From Streptomyces sp. NBC_01775 (lineage in GTDB: Bacteria; Actinomycetota; Actinomycetes; Streptomycetales; Streptomycetaceae): a DNA stretch of 64,000 bases. Below are positions 51,994 through 60,691 of the stretch, in pieces. A program made the position numbers and the translations under genes. Position 1 is the stretch's first letter; each line of letters opens with the position of its first letter. The notes beneath the pieces were generated by a model. That model had not been told where the DNA came from. It ran no database searches and saw only the letters and a program-made list of their open reading frames with translations. Where the stretch lies: NCBI RefSeq assembly GCF_035917675.1, contig NZ_CP109104.1, forward strand, positions 248,001 through 312,000, in the 5' to 3' direction.

Positions 51994-53577
51994 TCAGCTC
52001 CCAGCGGGCCGGAAGAGCGAGGCCGCGGTACGCAGGATGATCCGCACGTCCTGCCACAGCGACCAGGAGTCGATGTAGTGGTTGTCGAAGCGCGCCCGGT
52101 CCTCGATCGAGGTGTCGCCGCGCAGCCCGTGCACTTGGGCGAGCCCGGTGACACCTCCCGGCATCCGGTGGCGGGCCGCGTAGCGCGGGTAGCTCCGGCT
52201 GAACTTCTGGACGAAGTGCGGACGTTCGGGCCGTGGCCCGACCAGGCTCATGTCGCCACGCACCACGTTCCACAGCTGCGGCAGCTCGTCCAGAGAGGTC
52301 CGGCGCAGCATCCGCCCGACGGCGCCCATCCGGTCGTCGTTCGCGATGCTCCACAAGGTGGCCGACTCGTGCGCGTCGACGGGCCGCAGGGTGCGGAACT
52401 TCAGCAGCACGAACGGCCGCCCGTCCTGTCCGATGCGCTCTTGCCGGAAGAGCACCCCGGGGCCGTCGGTGCAGCGCACCGCCAGCGCGCAGGCCGTCAG
52501 CAGCGGGGCGGCGACCAGCAGCGCAGGCACGGCCACCACCAGGTCCAAAGCCCGTTTGCGCACCCGGCCGGGCGGGTGCGGGGAGAGGGGGGCGACGCGG
52601 CGGCAGCGGAACCCCCACAGATGTCCGGCGGCCGAGACGCGGGCCGGGCCCGCCAGCGGTCCGGGGCCCAGCGGCAGGGCGTTGGCGGCGGGCAGATCGA
52701 CCAGCCACACCGTGCAGCCCTGGCCGGTCAGTAGTCGGAACAGCTCGACGGTACGTGCCTCGTCCGCGCGCGGGTCGGTGAAGACGGCGTCACGCACGGA
52801 GTTCTGGATGACCGCGCGGATCACGTCCTCACCCGAGACCAGGAGGGGGAGCGAGGGGGCGCCGGAATCCCCCGGCGGTTCGTCCGGGCCGTCGGCCGCC
52901 AGGCGGACCATGCCGACCGGGCGCATGCCGTACTCGGGGTGCTCGTGCAGCGCGTCCACGAGGCGCCGGGCGACCGGTCCGCTGCCCACGACCAGCGTCG
53001 AGGCGGGCCGACGGCGGGCGGCGGCGCGCCGTACGCCGTGCACCGCGCCGCGCGCGGCACAGGTCAGCGCGGAGTGGGTGGCGGCCAGGCCCAGCAGGGA
53101 GCCCCAGCCCAGCGCGTGGGCCGGCCAGGTCGCGGCCAGCACCGTGGCCAGCACACACCAGATCGCGGCGATGTGGCCCAGCAGCACCGGGAGTTCGTCG
53201 AGTGCGCCGGTCAGCGCGGTCGGCCGGTAGAGCCCGCCGCGCGCGTTGAGGACCATCAGTGCCACCAGTCCGGGGGCGAGCACGGTCAGCACGTGATGGC
53301 CGCCGGCCGCGACGCCCAGCGCCGTGCAGGCGGAGCCGGCCGCGAGGCCGTCGGCGACCAGCAGCACGGCGAAGGTGCGCCGGCCGCGCGGCCGGCGGCC
53401 GGCGGCCGGCTCCGGCAGGCCGTCGCCGGTGCGCGGCTGCGGGAAGACCGCCGTGGGTGCCGACTCGCCGCCCGGGACCTGCCGTGCCGGGGAATCGGCG
53501 GCGTGCTCGGCCGGGTCCGCGGCCGGGAGTTCCGTGGCCCGGCCGGACTCGGACGCGTCCAGGTGCTCGGTGGTCAT
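51994..53577 (-). CDS. Polyprenyl glycosylphosphotransferase (initiating enzyme)
   Basis: The 527-residue protein has a disordered 65-residue start, four to five helices (about 70-190), a Rossmann-like part (STLVVGSGPVARRLVDAL near 205) and the C-terminal bacterial sugar-transferase domain: RKRALDLVVAVPALLVAAPLL near 350, GPGVLFRQERIGQDGRPFVL then FRTLRP, and DELPQLWNVVRGDMSLVGPR near 440. It would transfer a sugar 1-phosphate to undecaprenyl phosphate to begin each repeat. ATG 53577 overlaps the GT4 stop by four bases. Confidence 0.9.
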   Translation of the reverse strand: MTTEHLDASESGRATELPAADPAEHAADSPARQVPGGESAPTAVFPQPRTGDGLPEPAAGRRPRGRRTFAVLLVADGLAAGSACTALGVAAGGHHVLTVLAPGLVALMVLNARGGLYRPTALTGALDELPVLLGHIAAIWCVLATVLAATWPAHALGWGSLLGLAATHSALTCAARGAVHGVRRAAARRRPASTLVVGSGPVARRLVDALHEHPEYGMRPVGMVRLAADGPDEPPGDSGAPSLPLLVSGEDVIRAVIQNSVRDAVFTDPRADEARTVELFRLLTGQGCTVWLVDLPAANALPLGPGPLAGPARVSAAGHLWGFRCRRVAPLSPHPPGRVRKRALDLVVAVPALLVAAPLLTACALAVRCTDGPGVLFRQERIGQDGRPFVLLKFRTLRPVDAHESATLWSIANDDRMGAVGRMLRRTSLDELPQLWNVVRGDMSLVGPRPERPHFVQKFSRSYPRYAARHRMPGGVTGLAQVHGLRGDTSIEDRARFDNHYIDSWSLWQDVRIILRTAASLFRPAGS

Positions 53578-54764
53578 CGTCGGGTGCACTCCCTGTGCTC
53601 GGGCTGCGGCAGACCGAGGAGGTCGCGGTACACAGCCGCCACCGCTGCCGCTGTTCGCCGCACGTCGTATGTGGTTCGCACGTGTTCCTCGGCCTGCCGG
53701 CCCAGGGCGTCGCGCAGTCGGGGGTTGGTCAGCAGGACCGTCAGCGCGGCTGCCAGGGACTCCGCGTCGCCGGGGGGCACCAGGGTGGCCGGGTGCGGGT
53801 CGGGCGGCATGCTCTCCCGGGCGCCGCCGATGTCGGTGCTCACGACGGTCCGGCCGCAGGCCATCGCCTCCAGCGGGACCAGCGCCATGCCCTCCCAACG
53901 GGACGGCAGTACCACCAGATCGGCGGCCTGGTACCAGGGCACCGGGTCCCCGACCGGGCCGGCGAACAGCACGCCGTCGGGTGCGACCCGACCCAGCGCC
54001 CGCCGCTCGGGGCCGTCGCCGACCAGTGCGAGCCGGGCGCCGGGGACCCGGGCCGCCACCTCGCGCCAGGCCCGGAGCAGCAGGTCCTGGCCCTTTTGGA
54101 CGCACAGCCTGCCCACGCAGACCACCAGCGGGGTGTCGGGCGGCAGCCGGTCGAGCGCGGGCAGCACGGCGCGGGCCCGCGCCCGGACGGCGGCGGCCTC
54201 CTGCGTGCCGGTTGAGGGGAAGCGCTCCAGGTCGACGCCGTTGCGGATGACCTCCCAGCGGGCCCGTACTCCGGCCTCCCGGCCGCGGCGCCGCTCGTCC
54301 TCGCTGACGCAGACCACGCGGCCGGACCAGCGGGTGGCATAGCGCTCCCAGCACAGCGCCAGTGCGCCGACGGGCCCGTCCGCCGCCTCGAACGACCAGG
54401 CGTGCGGCTGGTGGACGGTCGGTACCCGGCCGCGCGCTGCGAGTCGTCCGGCCAGCCCGGCCTTGGCGCTGTGCGTGTGCACGACGTCCGGTCCGAGGCG
54501 GCCGATGAGCCGGGCCGCCCGCGCCACTTCGCCGGGCAGCCGCGGGCCGGGATCGCGTCCGGCGGGCCAGGGAACCACCTCGGCTCCCGCAGCGGCGGCG
54601 GTCCGGCTCAGTTCACCGCCGGGCGGGCAGGCCACCACCGCCCGGATGCCGTCCGCGCTCTGGGCGCGCGCCAGATCGGTGACGACCCGGGCCACGCCGC
54701 CGTCGACGGGCTGGGACAGGTGGAGCACCGTCAGCGGGCTCATGACACGCGGGGCGTACGCCAT
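53574..54764 (-). CDS. GT4 family glycosyltransferase
   Basis: The 396-residue GT-B enzyme has LHLSQPVDGGVARVVTDLARA near the N terminus, DVVHTHSAKAGLAGRLAARG near 95, RNGVDLERFPS near 175, VVCVGRLCVQKGQDLLLRAW near 215 and SRWEGMALVPLEAMACGRTVV near 290 with the EX7E motif. It probably adds the second sugar to the lipid-linked intermediate. Start at ATG 54764 or 54743 (seven codons apart). It is 61 bp downstream of the secreted protein gene and overlaps the initiating transferase gene by four bases. Confidence 0.88.
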   Translation of the reverse strand: MAYAPRVMSPLTVLHLSQPVDGGVARVVTDLARAQSADGIRAVVACPPGGELSRTAAAAGAEVVPWPAGRDPGPRLPGEVARAARLIGRLGPDVVHTHSAKAGLAGRLAARGRVPTVHQPHAWSFEAADGPVGALALCWERYATRWSGRVVCVSEDERRRGREAGVRARWEVIRNGVDLERFPSTGTQEAAAVRARARAVLPALDRLPPDTPLVVCVGRLCVQKGQDLLLRAWREVAARVPGARLALVGDGPERRALGRVAPDGVLFAGPVGDPVPWYQAADLVVLPSRWEGMALVPLEAMACGRTVVSTDIGGARESMPPDPHPATLVPPGDAESLAAALTVLLTNPRLRDALGRQAEEHVRTTYDVRRTAAAVAAVYRDLLGLPQPEHRECTRR

Positions 54765-54825
54765 GCGCGCTGTTCTTCGGTAACGCACGGTCCGTTGCCT
54801 CTCGTTTTCCAGTTTCCCCGGACCG

Positions 54826-55914
54826 TTATCGGCGTGCGTCGGTCTGGAGGAAAAGCGCACCCGCCTGGAAGCTGTCTTTCGTAGTTCCAAGACGGACGGT
54901 GGTGCGGCTTCCGCCGGCCCGCAGCGCGGGCTTGATGTCGAATACGTCCGAGTCGTATCCCAGCGTGTTCTTGTAGGCGGGCTCTCGATTTCCGTCGCTG
55001 CGTCCCAGCGTGGTGATCGTGGAATTCGCCACGTCATTACGGGGATTGGCACTGTCGGACATGCGGGCGGTCGCGCGGCGGTCTGTTCCCACGCTCAGCG
55101 CATCGCCGCCGGCACCCCGGTCGCCGTCGTAGGCGACCAGCCCGACGCGCCCGCTTGCCCCGGCGGGGATGCGCGGGCCTTTCACCGTCACCGAGCGCCT
55201 GCGGCCGGGCGCGATGTTCTCGAAGCCGTCCCACAGGGCGAGGTGGCGCAGCGGTTCGCGCTGGTTCTCGTAGGCGACGACCAGGGTCCAACCGCCCCAG
55301 GCCCCGGCCGTGGAGCGGCCCCTGGAGATGTTGATCTGGGCGACCGTGTAGCTGCCGGAGCCGCTGTCACGGACGAGCGGTGTGACGTCGGAGGACGCCT
55401 GGAAGGCGTCGGTGCGGGCGCTGGTCCGGTGCCCGGTGACGGTGTCGGCGAGCACTTCTTTGTACTGCCCGCCGGGTTCGGCGATCAGGACCCGCCGGTT
55501 GTCCTTGTGCGGCTTCTGCTCGCCGGCCCGGAGGTTACCGCCCCAGTACAGTCGCGCGTGGCTCACCCGGGATCCGGCGGGCAGCCGCAGCTCGGCCCGG
55601 CTGGAATTGTAGGTGTTCGGGTCCTTGTCGACGTCCGTGTAGAACATCTCGTAGTCGCCGTTGACACCGCGGCCCGCGCGCGCCTGCGTGCACCGCGCGG
55701 CGGCCTTCACGACGGCCTTCCGGCACGTGATGGAGGAATTGGCGGCGCGCGCCATTCCGCCGTGCTGCGTCACCTCAAAACGCTCCGCGAACGGAATCCT
55801 GGGCACCTTCCGGGAAGCCGGTGCCGCCACGGCGTTGTTCAGCGCCGCAACAAGTGCCATCGGCGTGAGCACGAACAGCGCAGCACCCCCGGCACGACCC
55901 ATCGGCATTCCCAT
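54826..55914 (-). CDS. Secreted protein opening the polysaccharide operon
   Basis: The 362-residue protein has a signal peptide (hydrophobic 9-29, AVAA-like end near 31). The mature part is beta-rich: FEVTQHGGMARAANSSITC near 47, DVDKDPNTYNSSRAELRLP near 95, SRVSHARLYWGGNLRAG near 114, GAWGGWTLVVAYENQREPLRHLALWDGF near 212 and LGYDSDVFDI near 325. It resembles DUF3344- or DUF11-type actinobacterial surface proteins, but I cannot name the family firmly. ATG 55914 follows GGAGGA. It is the most upstream gene in the leftward locus. Confidence 0.7.
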   Translation of the reverse strand: MGMPMGRAGGAALFVLTPMALVAALNNAVAAPASRKVPRIPFAERFEVTQHGGMARAANSSITCRKAVVKAAARCTQARAGRGVNGDYEMFYTDVDKDPNTYNSSRAELRLPAGSRVSHARLYWGGNLRAGEQKPHKDNRRVLIAEPGGQYKEVLADTVTGHRTSARTDAFQASSDVTPLVRDSGSGSYTVAQINISRGRSTAGAWGGWTLVVAYENQREPLRHLALWDGFENIAPGRRRSVTVKGPRIPAGASGRVGLVAYDGDRGAGGDALSVGTDRRATARMSDSANPRNDVANSTITTLGRSDGNREPAYKNTLGYDSDVFDIKPALRAGGSRTTVRLGTTKDSFQAGALFLQTDARR

Positions 55915-56193
55915 GCCCCGTCCTCCGACTCTCTTCTCAGCAGGCCAGGGAAACTTTGACAGAAGAATTCAGACAGACAGTGGGACGCGCCGATCACAAC
56001 GAAAAATTACTATTCGTTGGCAGAATCCGGACGGTGCGGAAGGTTGAATCGCGCCTTCCCGCAGGCCGCAGCCGAGATCGACGAGCGGATCCGTCAGGCT
56101 GCCCGGCCGAGCAGCCTGACGGGGGTCCACCCCAGGAAGGCCGCGCGGCCATGTACTGCCCCGCGTGGCTGCGAACGGATCGAGGGGGTGCGC
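55915..56193. other. Upstream region of the polysaccharide operon
   Basis: No gene is supported. The first 120 bp are AT-richer than their surroundings (for example AAAATTACTATT near 56003) and probably hold the promoter of the leftward polysaccharide operon, though no clear -10/-35 pair was fixed. Confidence 0.45.
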
Positions 56194-56460
56194 GTGTCCC
56201 AGCCCACCGAAGTCCCGGTCATCGCCGCAGCGACCGGGGGCACCCAGGCCGCCGCGACTACTTCGACGGCGGCGTCGAATCCGTCATCCGGCTCGCTCTC
56301 GAGTACCCCGTCGAGACCCTCCAGGAATGGCGGAGTTCAGCCACCCTCCAGGTGGCACTCCCCGAACACACCCGGTCCCAGGCCTCCTTCGCCCCCACCC
56401 CGGCCGGGGCGGTCAGGCGGATCCCGGTGACCTCGATCGCGACCCCACGGGACTTCTCAT
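56194..56460 (+). pseudogene. Relic of an unidentified gene with a one-base deletion
   Basis: GTG 56194 has a GAGGGGG site and opens SQPTEVPVIAAATGGTQAA with strongly GC-rich third positions. At about 56253 the good reading moves to another frame: RDYFDGGVESVIRLALEYPV continuing ETLQEWRSSATLQVAL and SFAPTPAGAVRRIPVTSIA. One missing C (GCCCGC to GCCGC) would join them. The signal fades near 56460 around two copies of CTTCTC(A/G)TACACGG. I do not recognise the family. The remaining stretch to 56773 shows nothing. Confidence 0.4.
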
Positions 56461-56773
56461 ACACGGCTTCTCGTACACGGCTTCCCGCATGCGAGGCGTC
56501 CGAGCGGGGATCCGATCCGCTCTCCACCCCAGACTCCCTCTTGTGGGGTGTCACACAGAAAGCCGCGGGGCACAGGCCCGTTGAATGCGTTGAATCCGCT
56601 GATCGGTCCCGACGCGTTCCCCGCCTTCAACACCTTCAATACACCAGCCACGCCGACGAAGTGAGGCGGACCGGCGCTCCCCGTCGTCGTCCCCCGGCGC
56701 CGCACTCGCTCTCCTTGAGCCGGACCCCGTCCTACCTGCGGCCACATCGGTCGGCTTTGGCATCCTTGACCGC

Positions 56774-57505
56774 ATGATCGCCACTGAGGCCGCCCACGCG
56801 GTCGTCTTCGACCTCGACGGCACCCTCGTCGACAGCGAGCCGAACTACTACGAGGCGGGCAGGCGGGTGCTCGCCGCGCACGGGGTATCCGGCTTCAGCT
56901 GGGAGGAGCACACGCGTTTCATCGGGATCGGCACCCGGGAGACGCTGGAGATCCTGCGGCGGGAACACGGGCTGAGCACGCCGGTGGACGAGCTGCTCGC
57001 GGAGAAGAACCGCCATTACCTGGAGCTGGCCCGCGCGGGTACCGAGGTCTTCCCGGAGATGCGGAAGCTGGTCGAGCGGCTGCACGCCGCCGGGCACCCC
57101 ATGGCGGTGGCCTCCGGCTCCTCCCGCGCCGCCATCGACGCGGTCCTGGGAGCGACGAGCCTGGACGGTCTGCTGCCGCTGCGGGTCTCGGCCGAGGAGG
57201 TGGCGCACGGCAAGCCGGAGCCCGACGTCTTCCTGGAGGCGGCGCGCAGGCTCGAGGTCTCCCCCGGCGACTGCGTCGTACTTGAGGACGCCCCTCCGGG
57301 CGCGGAAGCCGCCCGCCGGGCGGGGATGCGCTGCGTCGCGGTGCCGTATGTGCGGGGTACGGAGACGGATCCGGCGTTCGCCGTGGCGGGGCTGCTGTTC
57401 GCGGGTGGGCAGCGGGAGTTCGACGCGCGGCGCGCGTACGACTGGATCAACGGTGATCCCGCACCATCCGGTGCGGTCCATTGTCCCGCACCCTCCGGTC
57501 ACTGA
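56774..57505 (+). CDS. HAD family phosphatase
   Basis: The 243-residue protein has intact HAD motifs: VVFDLDGTLVDSEPNYYEAG at about 10-29 with both aspartates, motif II VASGSSRAAI near 111, lysine in HGKPEPDVFLEAA near 148 and motif IV VLEDAPPGAEAARRAG near 172. The cap and GKPEPD pattern match beta-phosphoglucomutase and sugar-phosphatase-like proteins. The C-terminal 30 residues beyond the domain are Pro/Gly-rich. ATG 56774 lacks a strong ribosome site. It converges on the DUF2716 gene with 16 bp between stops. Confidence 0.87.
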   Translation: MIATEAAHAVVFDLDGTLVDSEPNYYEAGRRVLAAHGVSGFSWEEHTRFIGIGTRETLEILRREHGLSTPVDELLAEKNRHYLELARAGTEVFPEMRKLVERLHAAGHPMAVASGSSRAAIDAVLGATSLDGLLPLRVSAEEVAHGKPEPDVFLEAARRLEVSPGDCVVLEDAPPGAEAARRAGMRCVAVPYVRGTETDPAFAVAGLLFAGGQREFDARRAYDWINGDPAPSGAVHCPAPSGH

Positions 57506-57521
57506 CCGTCGGCGAGCCTAG

Positions 57522-58868
57522 CTATGGAGCGTCCGAGGGCCCGAACGTCCAGACGTTGCCCACGTTCCTGCCACCGCGGCGCATCACCGTGCCGAGCAGT
57601 GCGGTGAGGGGCTCTTCCACAGCTTGAAGAAGCTCCTCGCCGAAGACGCACAAGGACTCCTCCCAGGGGTGTCCGAACGTGCCCAGGCGGAGGTCGGCGG
57701 TCAGGTAGAGGTAGTAGTCGCCGTCGGGGTACGCGGACCCGGGCCACGGGGGCCGGCCGGGGCCGCCCACCCTGCGCGGGTCGAAGCGGTAGCCCCCGTG
57801 GCTCCAGTCGAGCCAGTGGAGGGGCTCATCGGGGCGGGCGCAGGCGAGCAGTCCGCTCTCGATGACGCGCTGAAGGTGCTGGACGGCGTCGCGGTCGAGG
57901 CCGTCGCCGAGCGCGGCCAGGTGCCAGGTGACCGAGGCGGACGGCTCACGGATACCCGGATACACCTCGACGCTGGGCTTGAAGGCGAACTGGTCGTAGA
58001 AGCGGTCCCACAGCGCCTCGTGCTCCGGCTCGTCGAACAGGCGCTTCACAGGCCGCGAGGAGGCGGGAGCCCCAGCGGGCTTCCAGTGATACGACCGGGC
58101 TGTGGTGAGTTCCTGGAACCCGCTCCGGATGAGCGCCGCCTTCAAGGGGCCGTCCGCCGCCTCCGCGACAAGAAAGCGGAAGTCCGGAGGGTTCCAGCCC
58201 CGGTGGCGGCCGGGCCCGCCACGGGCCCACCGTGCCCATACCGGGATGAACTCGGCGTGCGGGCCGCTCATCCCGCCGATCGCCACGAACTCCGTCCCCT
58301 CGACGAACTCCGCCCAGCCCACACCCAGGATCCGCGCATCGGCCTCCAGGGCCAGCTCGCTCACCTCCCGGTGACGGGTGCGCCCGTCCGCCTCCAGCTC
58401 GGCCAGCGGAATCCGGTGCGGGGCTGTCCGGGCGGCCAGGTCGTGCACCCGCTGTGAGACGCGGTCATCCGTCCCTCCCAGCGGCCGGACACTGCGGCCG
58501 GGGAGCACGGCGGGCCCGGGGATGTCCCGCACCGGCGCCACCAGTACCGAGCGCTCCCAGCCTGGGGTGAAGCCCGCGGCGCGCAGCCGGTCGCCCAGGG
58601 GTGCTGTGTCGTGCGCGAAGGTCTTCCACTCGACCGGTTCGCCGCGCAGGGCGAACGCCGCCTGCTGCTCACTGATCAACGCGTCGACACCGGTGCCCGT
58701 GAGACCGCCCAGGTCGCGGTGGTCCACGGTGCCGTGGGTGCCGAAGTGGGTCCGCACCAGTGGCCCGTCCTGCTCCACCACGGCACCGGTCGGCCCAAAC
58801 CGGGGCACCCTCCCCCGCACCTGCGCGTCGAAAGCGGCCAGCACTTCATGGGACGGCGAGCAAGGCAT
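57522..58868 (-). CDS. GNAT-like and DUF2716 two-domain protein
   Basis: The 448-residue protein joins two parts. Residues about 1-265 look GNAT-like, ending in PDFRFLVAEAADGPLKAALI and RSGFQELTTARSYHW. Residues about 275-448 fit DUF2716: EALWDRFYDQFAFKPSVEVYPGI near 290, and DGDYYLYLTADLRLGTFGHPWEESLCVFGEEL near 385. DUF2716 has no known activity. No signal or membrane segment is present. The stop is TAG at 57522-57524. The combination may read an acetylation substrate bound by the second domain, which is speculation. Confidence 0.75.
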   Translation of the reverse strand: MPCSPSHEVLAAFDAQVRGRVPRFGPTGAVVEQDGPLVRTHFGTHGTVDHRDLGGLTGTGVDALISEQQAAFALRGEPVEWKTFAHDTAPLGDRLRAAGFTPGWERSVLVAPVRDIPGPAVLPGRSVRPLGGTDDRVSQRVHDLAARTAPHRIPLAELEADGRTRHREVSELALEADARILGVGWAEFVEGTEFVAIGGMSGPHAEFIPVWARWARGGPGRHRGWNPPDFRFLVAEAADGPLKAALIRSGFQELTTARSYHWKPAGAPASSRPVKRLFDEPEHEALWDRFYDQFAFKPSVEVYPGIREPSASVTWHLAALGDGLDRDAVQHLQRVIESGLLACARPDEPLHWLDWSHGGYRFDPRRVGGPGRPPWPGSAYPDGDYYLYLTADLRLGTFGHPWEESLCVFGEELLQAVEEPLTALLGTVMRRGGRNVGNVWTFGPSDAP

Positions 58869-58995
58869 GATCCGGAGGCTAGGCCAGTACCCCCCGCGCG
58901 GTCATCACAGTTTCGGCGGAGCGGACGAGCTCGCGGTGAGCTCGTGGTCGCGGTGAGGGGGACGGGCCGCTGGCTGCTGCTGACGGCCGACGGTG

Positions 58996-59826
58996 TCAGC
59001 GGCGGGGCCTGCCGCGCTTGCCGCTGGTGCGGCCCGCGCCGCTGGGGCGCCCGGCGGCGCGCCGTGGCGGGTTCTTTCCGCCGGTCTTTCCGCTCGCCTT
59101 GCCGCTGGTCTTTCCAGTCGCCTTGCCGCTTGGCTTTCCGGTCGTTTTTCCGGGCGTGGACTGGCGTCGCGCGCCGCTCTTGTCGGAGCCCTCGCGCTGC
59201 GCCGCCTGATCCGGAGCGCGGCCCCGCGTGCTGTTGACGGTGCGCCCGCGGACGATCCCGATGAAATCCTCCACCAGATCGGTGGTCGCCTCCTCCGGCC
59301 ACGACAGCGCCACCTGGGACTGCGGGGCGTCGGAGACCGGGCGGTAGGTGAGGTCCCTGCGGTGGTGCAGGCGGGCGAGCGACTGCGGTACGACGAGGAC
59401 CCCCACGCCCGCCGCGACCAGCTCGACGGCGTCCGCCGTGGTCGCGGGGCGCTCCTTCGCGGGCAGCCCGGGGCGGGTCTCCCAGTCCAGGACGTCGTCG
59501 AGCGGGTGCAGCACGATCTCGTCGGCCAGATCCTGGGGCGCGACCTCGTCGACCGCCGTCACGACGTGGTCCTTCGGGACGACGACCACCGTCGTCTCGG
59601 TGTAGAGGGGAATCGCGCTGAAGACCGTCCGGTCGACCGGCAGCCGCACGAACCCGGCGTCGGCGCCGCCGTCCCGCAGCACGTCGGCCGCTTCGGCGGC
59701 GGAGACCGCGAGGAGGTCCAGCGGGACGTCGGGCAGCCGCTCGTTCCAGATCCGCACCCACTTGGCGGGTGTCACTCCCGGGACATAGGCGAGCCGGAAC
59801 GGGGGAGATACATCCGAGCCTGTCAC
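58996..59826 (-). CDS. LysR-type ligand-binding domain without DNA-binding domain
   Basis: The 276-residue protein is a LysR substrate-binding domain from about residue 10 to 200: FRLAYVPGVTPAKWVRIW, then LLAVSAAEAADVLRDGGADAGFVRLPVD near 38-65, TTVVVVPKDHVVTA near 78 and AVELVAAGVGVLVVPQSLARL near 133. It lacks the N-terminal winged helix. From about 205 on it is a basic low-complexity tail with repeats such as GKTTGKPSGKATGKTSGK. The GTG at 59824-59826 is divergent from the DUF5997 gene over 75 bp. It might sense a ligand and bind nucleic acid through the tail. Confidence 0.78.
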   Translation of the reverse strand: MTGSDVSPPFRLAYVPGVTPAKWVRIWNERLPDVPLDLLAVSAAEAADVLRDGGADAGFVRLPVDRTVFSAIPLYTETTVVVVPKDHVVTAVDEVAPQDLADEIVLHPLDDVLDWETRPGLPAKERPATTADAVELVAAGVGVLVVPQSLARLHHRRDLTYRPVSDAPQSQVALSWPEEATTDLVEDFIGIVRGRTVNSTRGRAPDQAAQREGSDKSGARRQSTPGKTTGKPSGKATGKTSGKASGKTGGKNPPRRAAGRPSGAGRTSGKRGRPRR

Positions 59827-59901
59827 CTCGCCAGACTACCGGTCGTGGTCACAGGCACCGCGTGGTCACAGACACCGCGCACGCTCGATACCCTTGACAT
59901 C

Positions 59902-60306
59902 ATGACGTCGCACAAGACCACCCAGACCATGAAGCCCGCGACCGCGGCGAAGAAGCTGGGTGTGTACCTCGAAGCCACCCCCGCCGAGTTCCAGGAGGGT
60001 GTCGTCTCGCGCGACGAGCTGAACGCGCTGCAGGCCGACCCGCCCCAGTGGCTCCTGGACCTGCGCCGCGAGGGCCCGCACCCCCGGCCGGTCGTCGCCG
60101 CGAAGCTGGGCGTCTCCATCTCGGGCCTCGCCCGCGGCGGAGTCACCGAAGCCCTCACGACGGAACAGGTCGAGGCGCTGAAGCAGGAGCGCCCCGAGTG
60201 GCTGGAGAAGGAGCGCGCCACCCAGGCGGAGGTCCGCAAGGAAGCGGCGCGCATCAAGGCGAAGAAGGCCGAGGCGGACGAGCAGCCCGGCAGCTCACGC
60301 ACCTGA
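59902..60306 (+). CDS. DUF5997 family protein
   Basis: The 134-residue protein matches DUF5997: MKPATAAKKLGVYLEATPAE near residue 10, then FQEGVVSRDELNALQADPPQWLLDLRREGPHPRPVVAAKLGVSISGLARGG near 35-85 and TTEQVEALKQERPEWLEKERA. The KLGV-ISGLARGG part suggests a helix-turn-helix-like DNA-binding region. Such proteins are often found divergent from the LysR-like ligand-binding protein, as here, so the two may form a split regulator. The C terminus is charged and coiled-coil-like. Confidence 0.8.
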   Translation: MTSHKTTQTMKPATAAKKLGVYLEATPAEFQEGVVSRDELNALQADPPQWLLDLRREGPHPRPVVAAKLGVSISGLARGGVTEALTTEQVEALKQERPEWLEKERATQAEVRKEAARIKAKKAEADEQPGSSRT

Positions 60307-60372
60307 GCCACGCCTCATAGCCCACACCCCCGGCACGCGGCCGGGGGGGGTTCCCTCCCGCTGTTTCTGACC

Positions 60373-60603
60373 TTCAAAGCGTGGTGTCGGCAGGGCTGAC
60401 GGCTCAAGTTCCCTGCGGTATCCCGAGTGCATGAGGTATGCCCAGGGCGGTGGTCTGACCGATGAACGGCGGGCCTTCCGGGAGCGGTTGCGGTTGGGGG
60501 CGGCAGCGCGGTTCCGGCACGGCGAGGAGAACGCGGTCATCGCTCATGACCTGCGGGTCAGCGTCCGGTCGGATCAGGACGCTGATCGGGCGCCGCTTCC
60601 ACA
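60373..60603 (+). mobile_element. IS630-type remnant, 5' end with terminal repeat
   Basis: TTCAAAGCGTGGTGTCG at 60373-60389 is repeated at 62726-62742 and is read as an IS end. ATG 60431 then opens the N-terminal helix-turn-helix of an IS630 transposase (TDERRAFRERLRLGAAARF, then VIAHDLRVSVRS). Near 60570 the sequence jumps to a segment reading RIRTLIGRRFH in another frame, so a central part is deleted. The catalytic domain is absent. Confidence 0.65.
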
Positions 60604-60691
60604 GATCGTCCATGGAGGGGAGGACGACGGTTCGGGTGCACGCCGCGGAGAATGCGCGGAATCGGATGGACACGGCTCGGTACGCTGGCCG

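Noticed and set aside
40371..55914. Polysaccharide locus as a nonribosomal or siderophore cluster because of the hydroxylase-like flavoprotein
   Set aside because: No peptide synthetase, carrier protein or NIS synthetase is present, and the other genes are a coherent polymer-assembly set.
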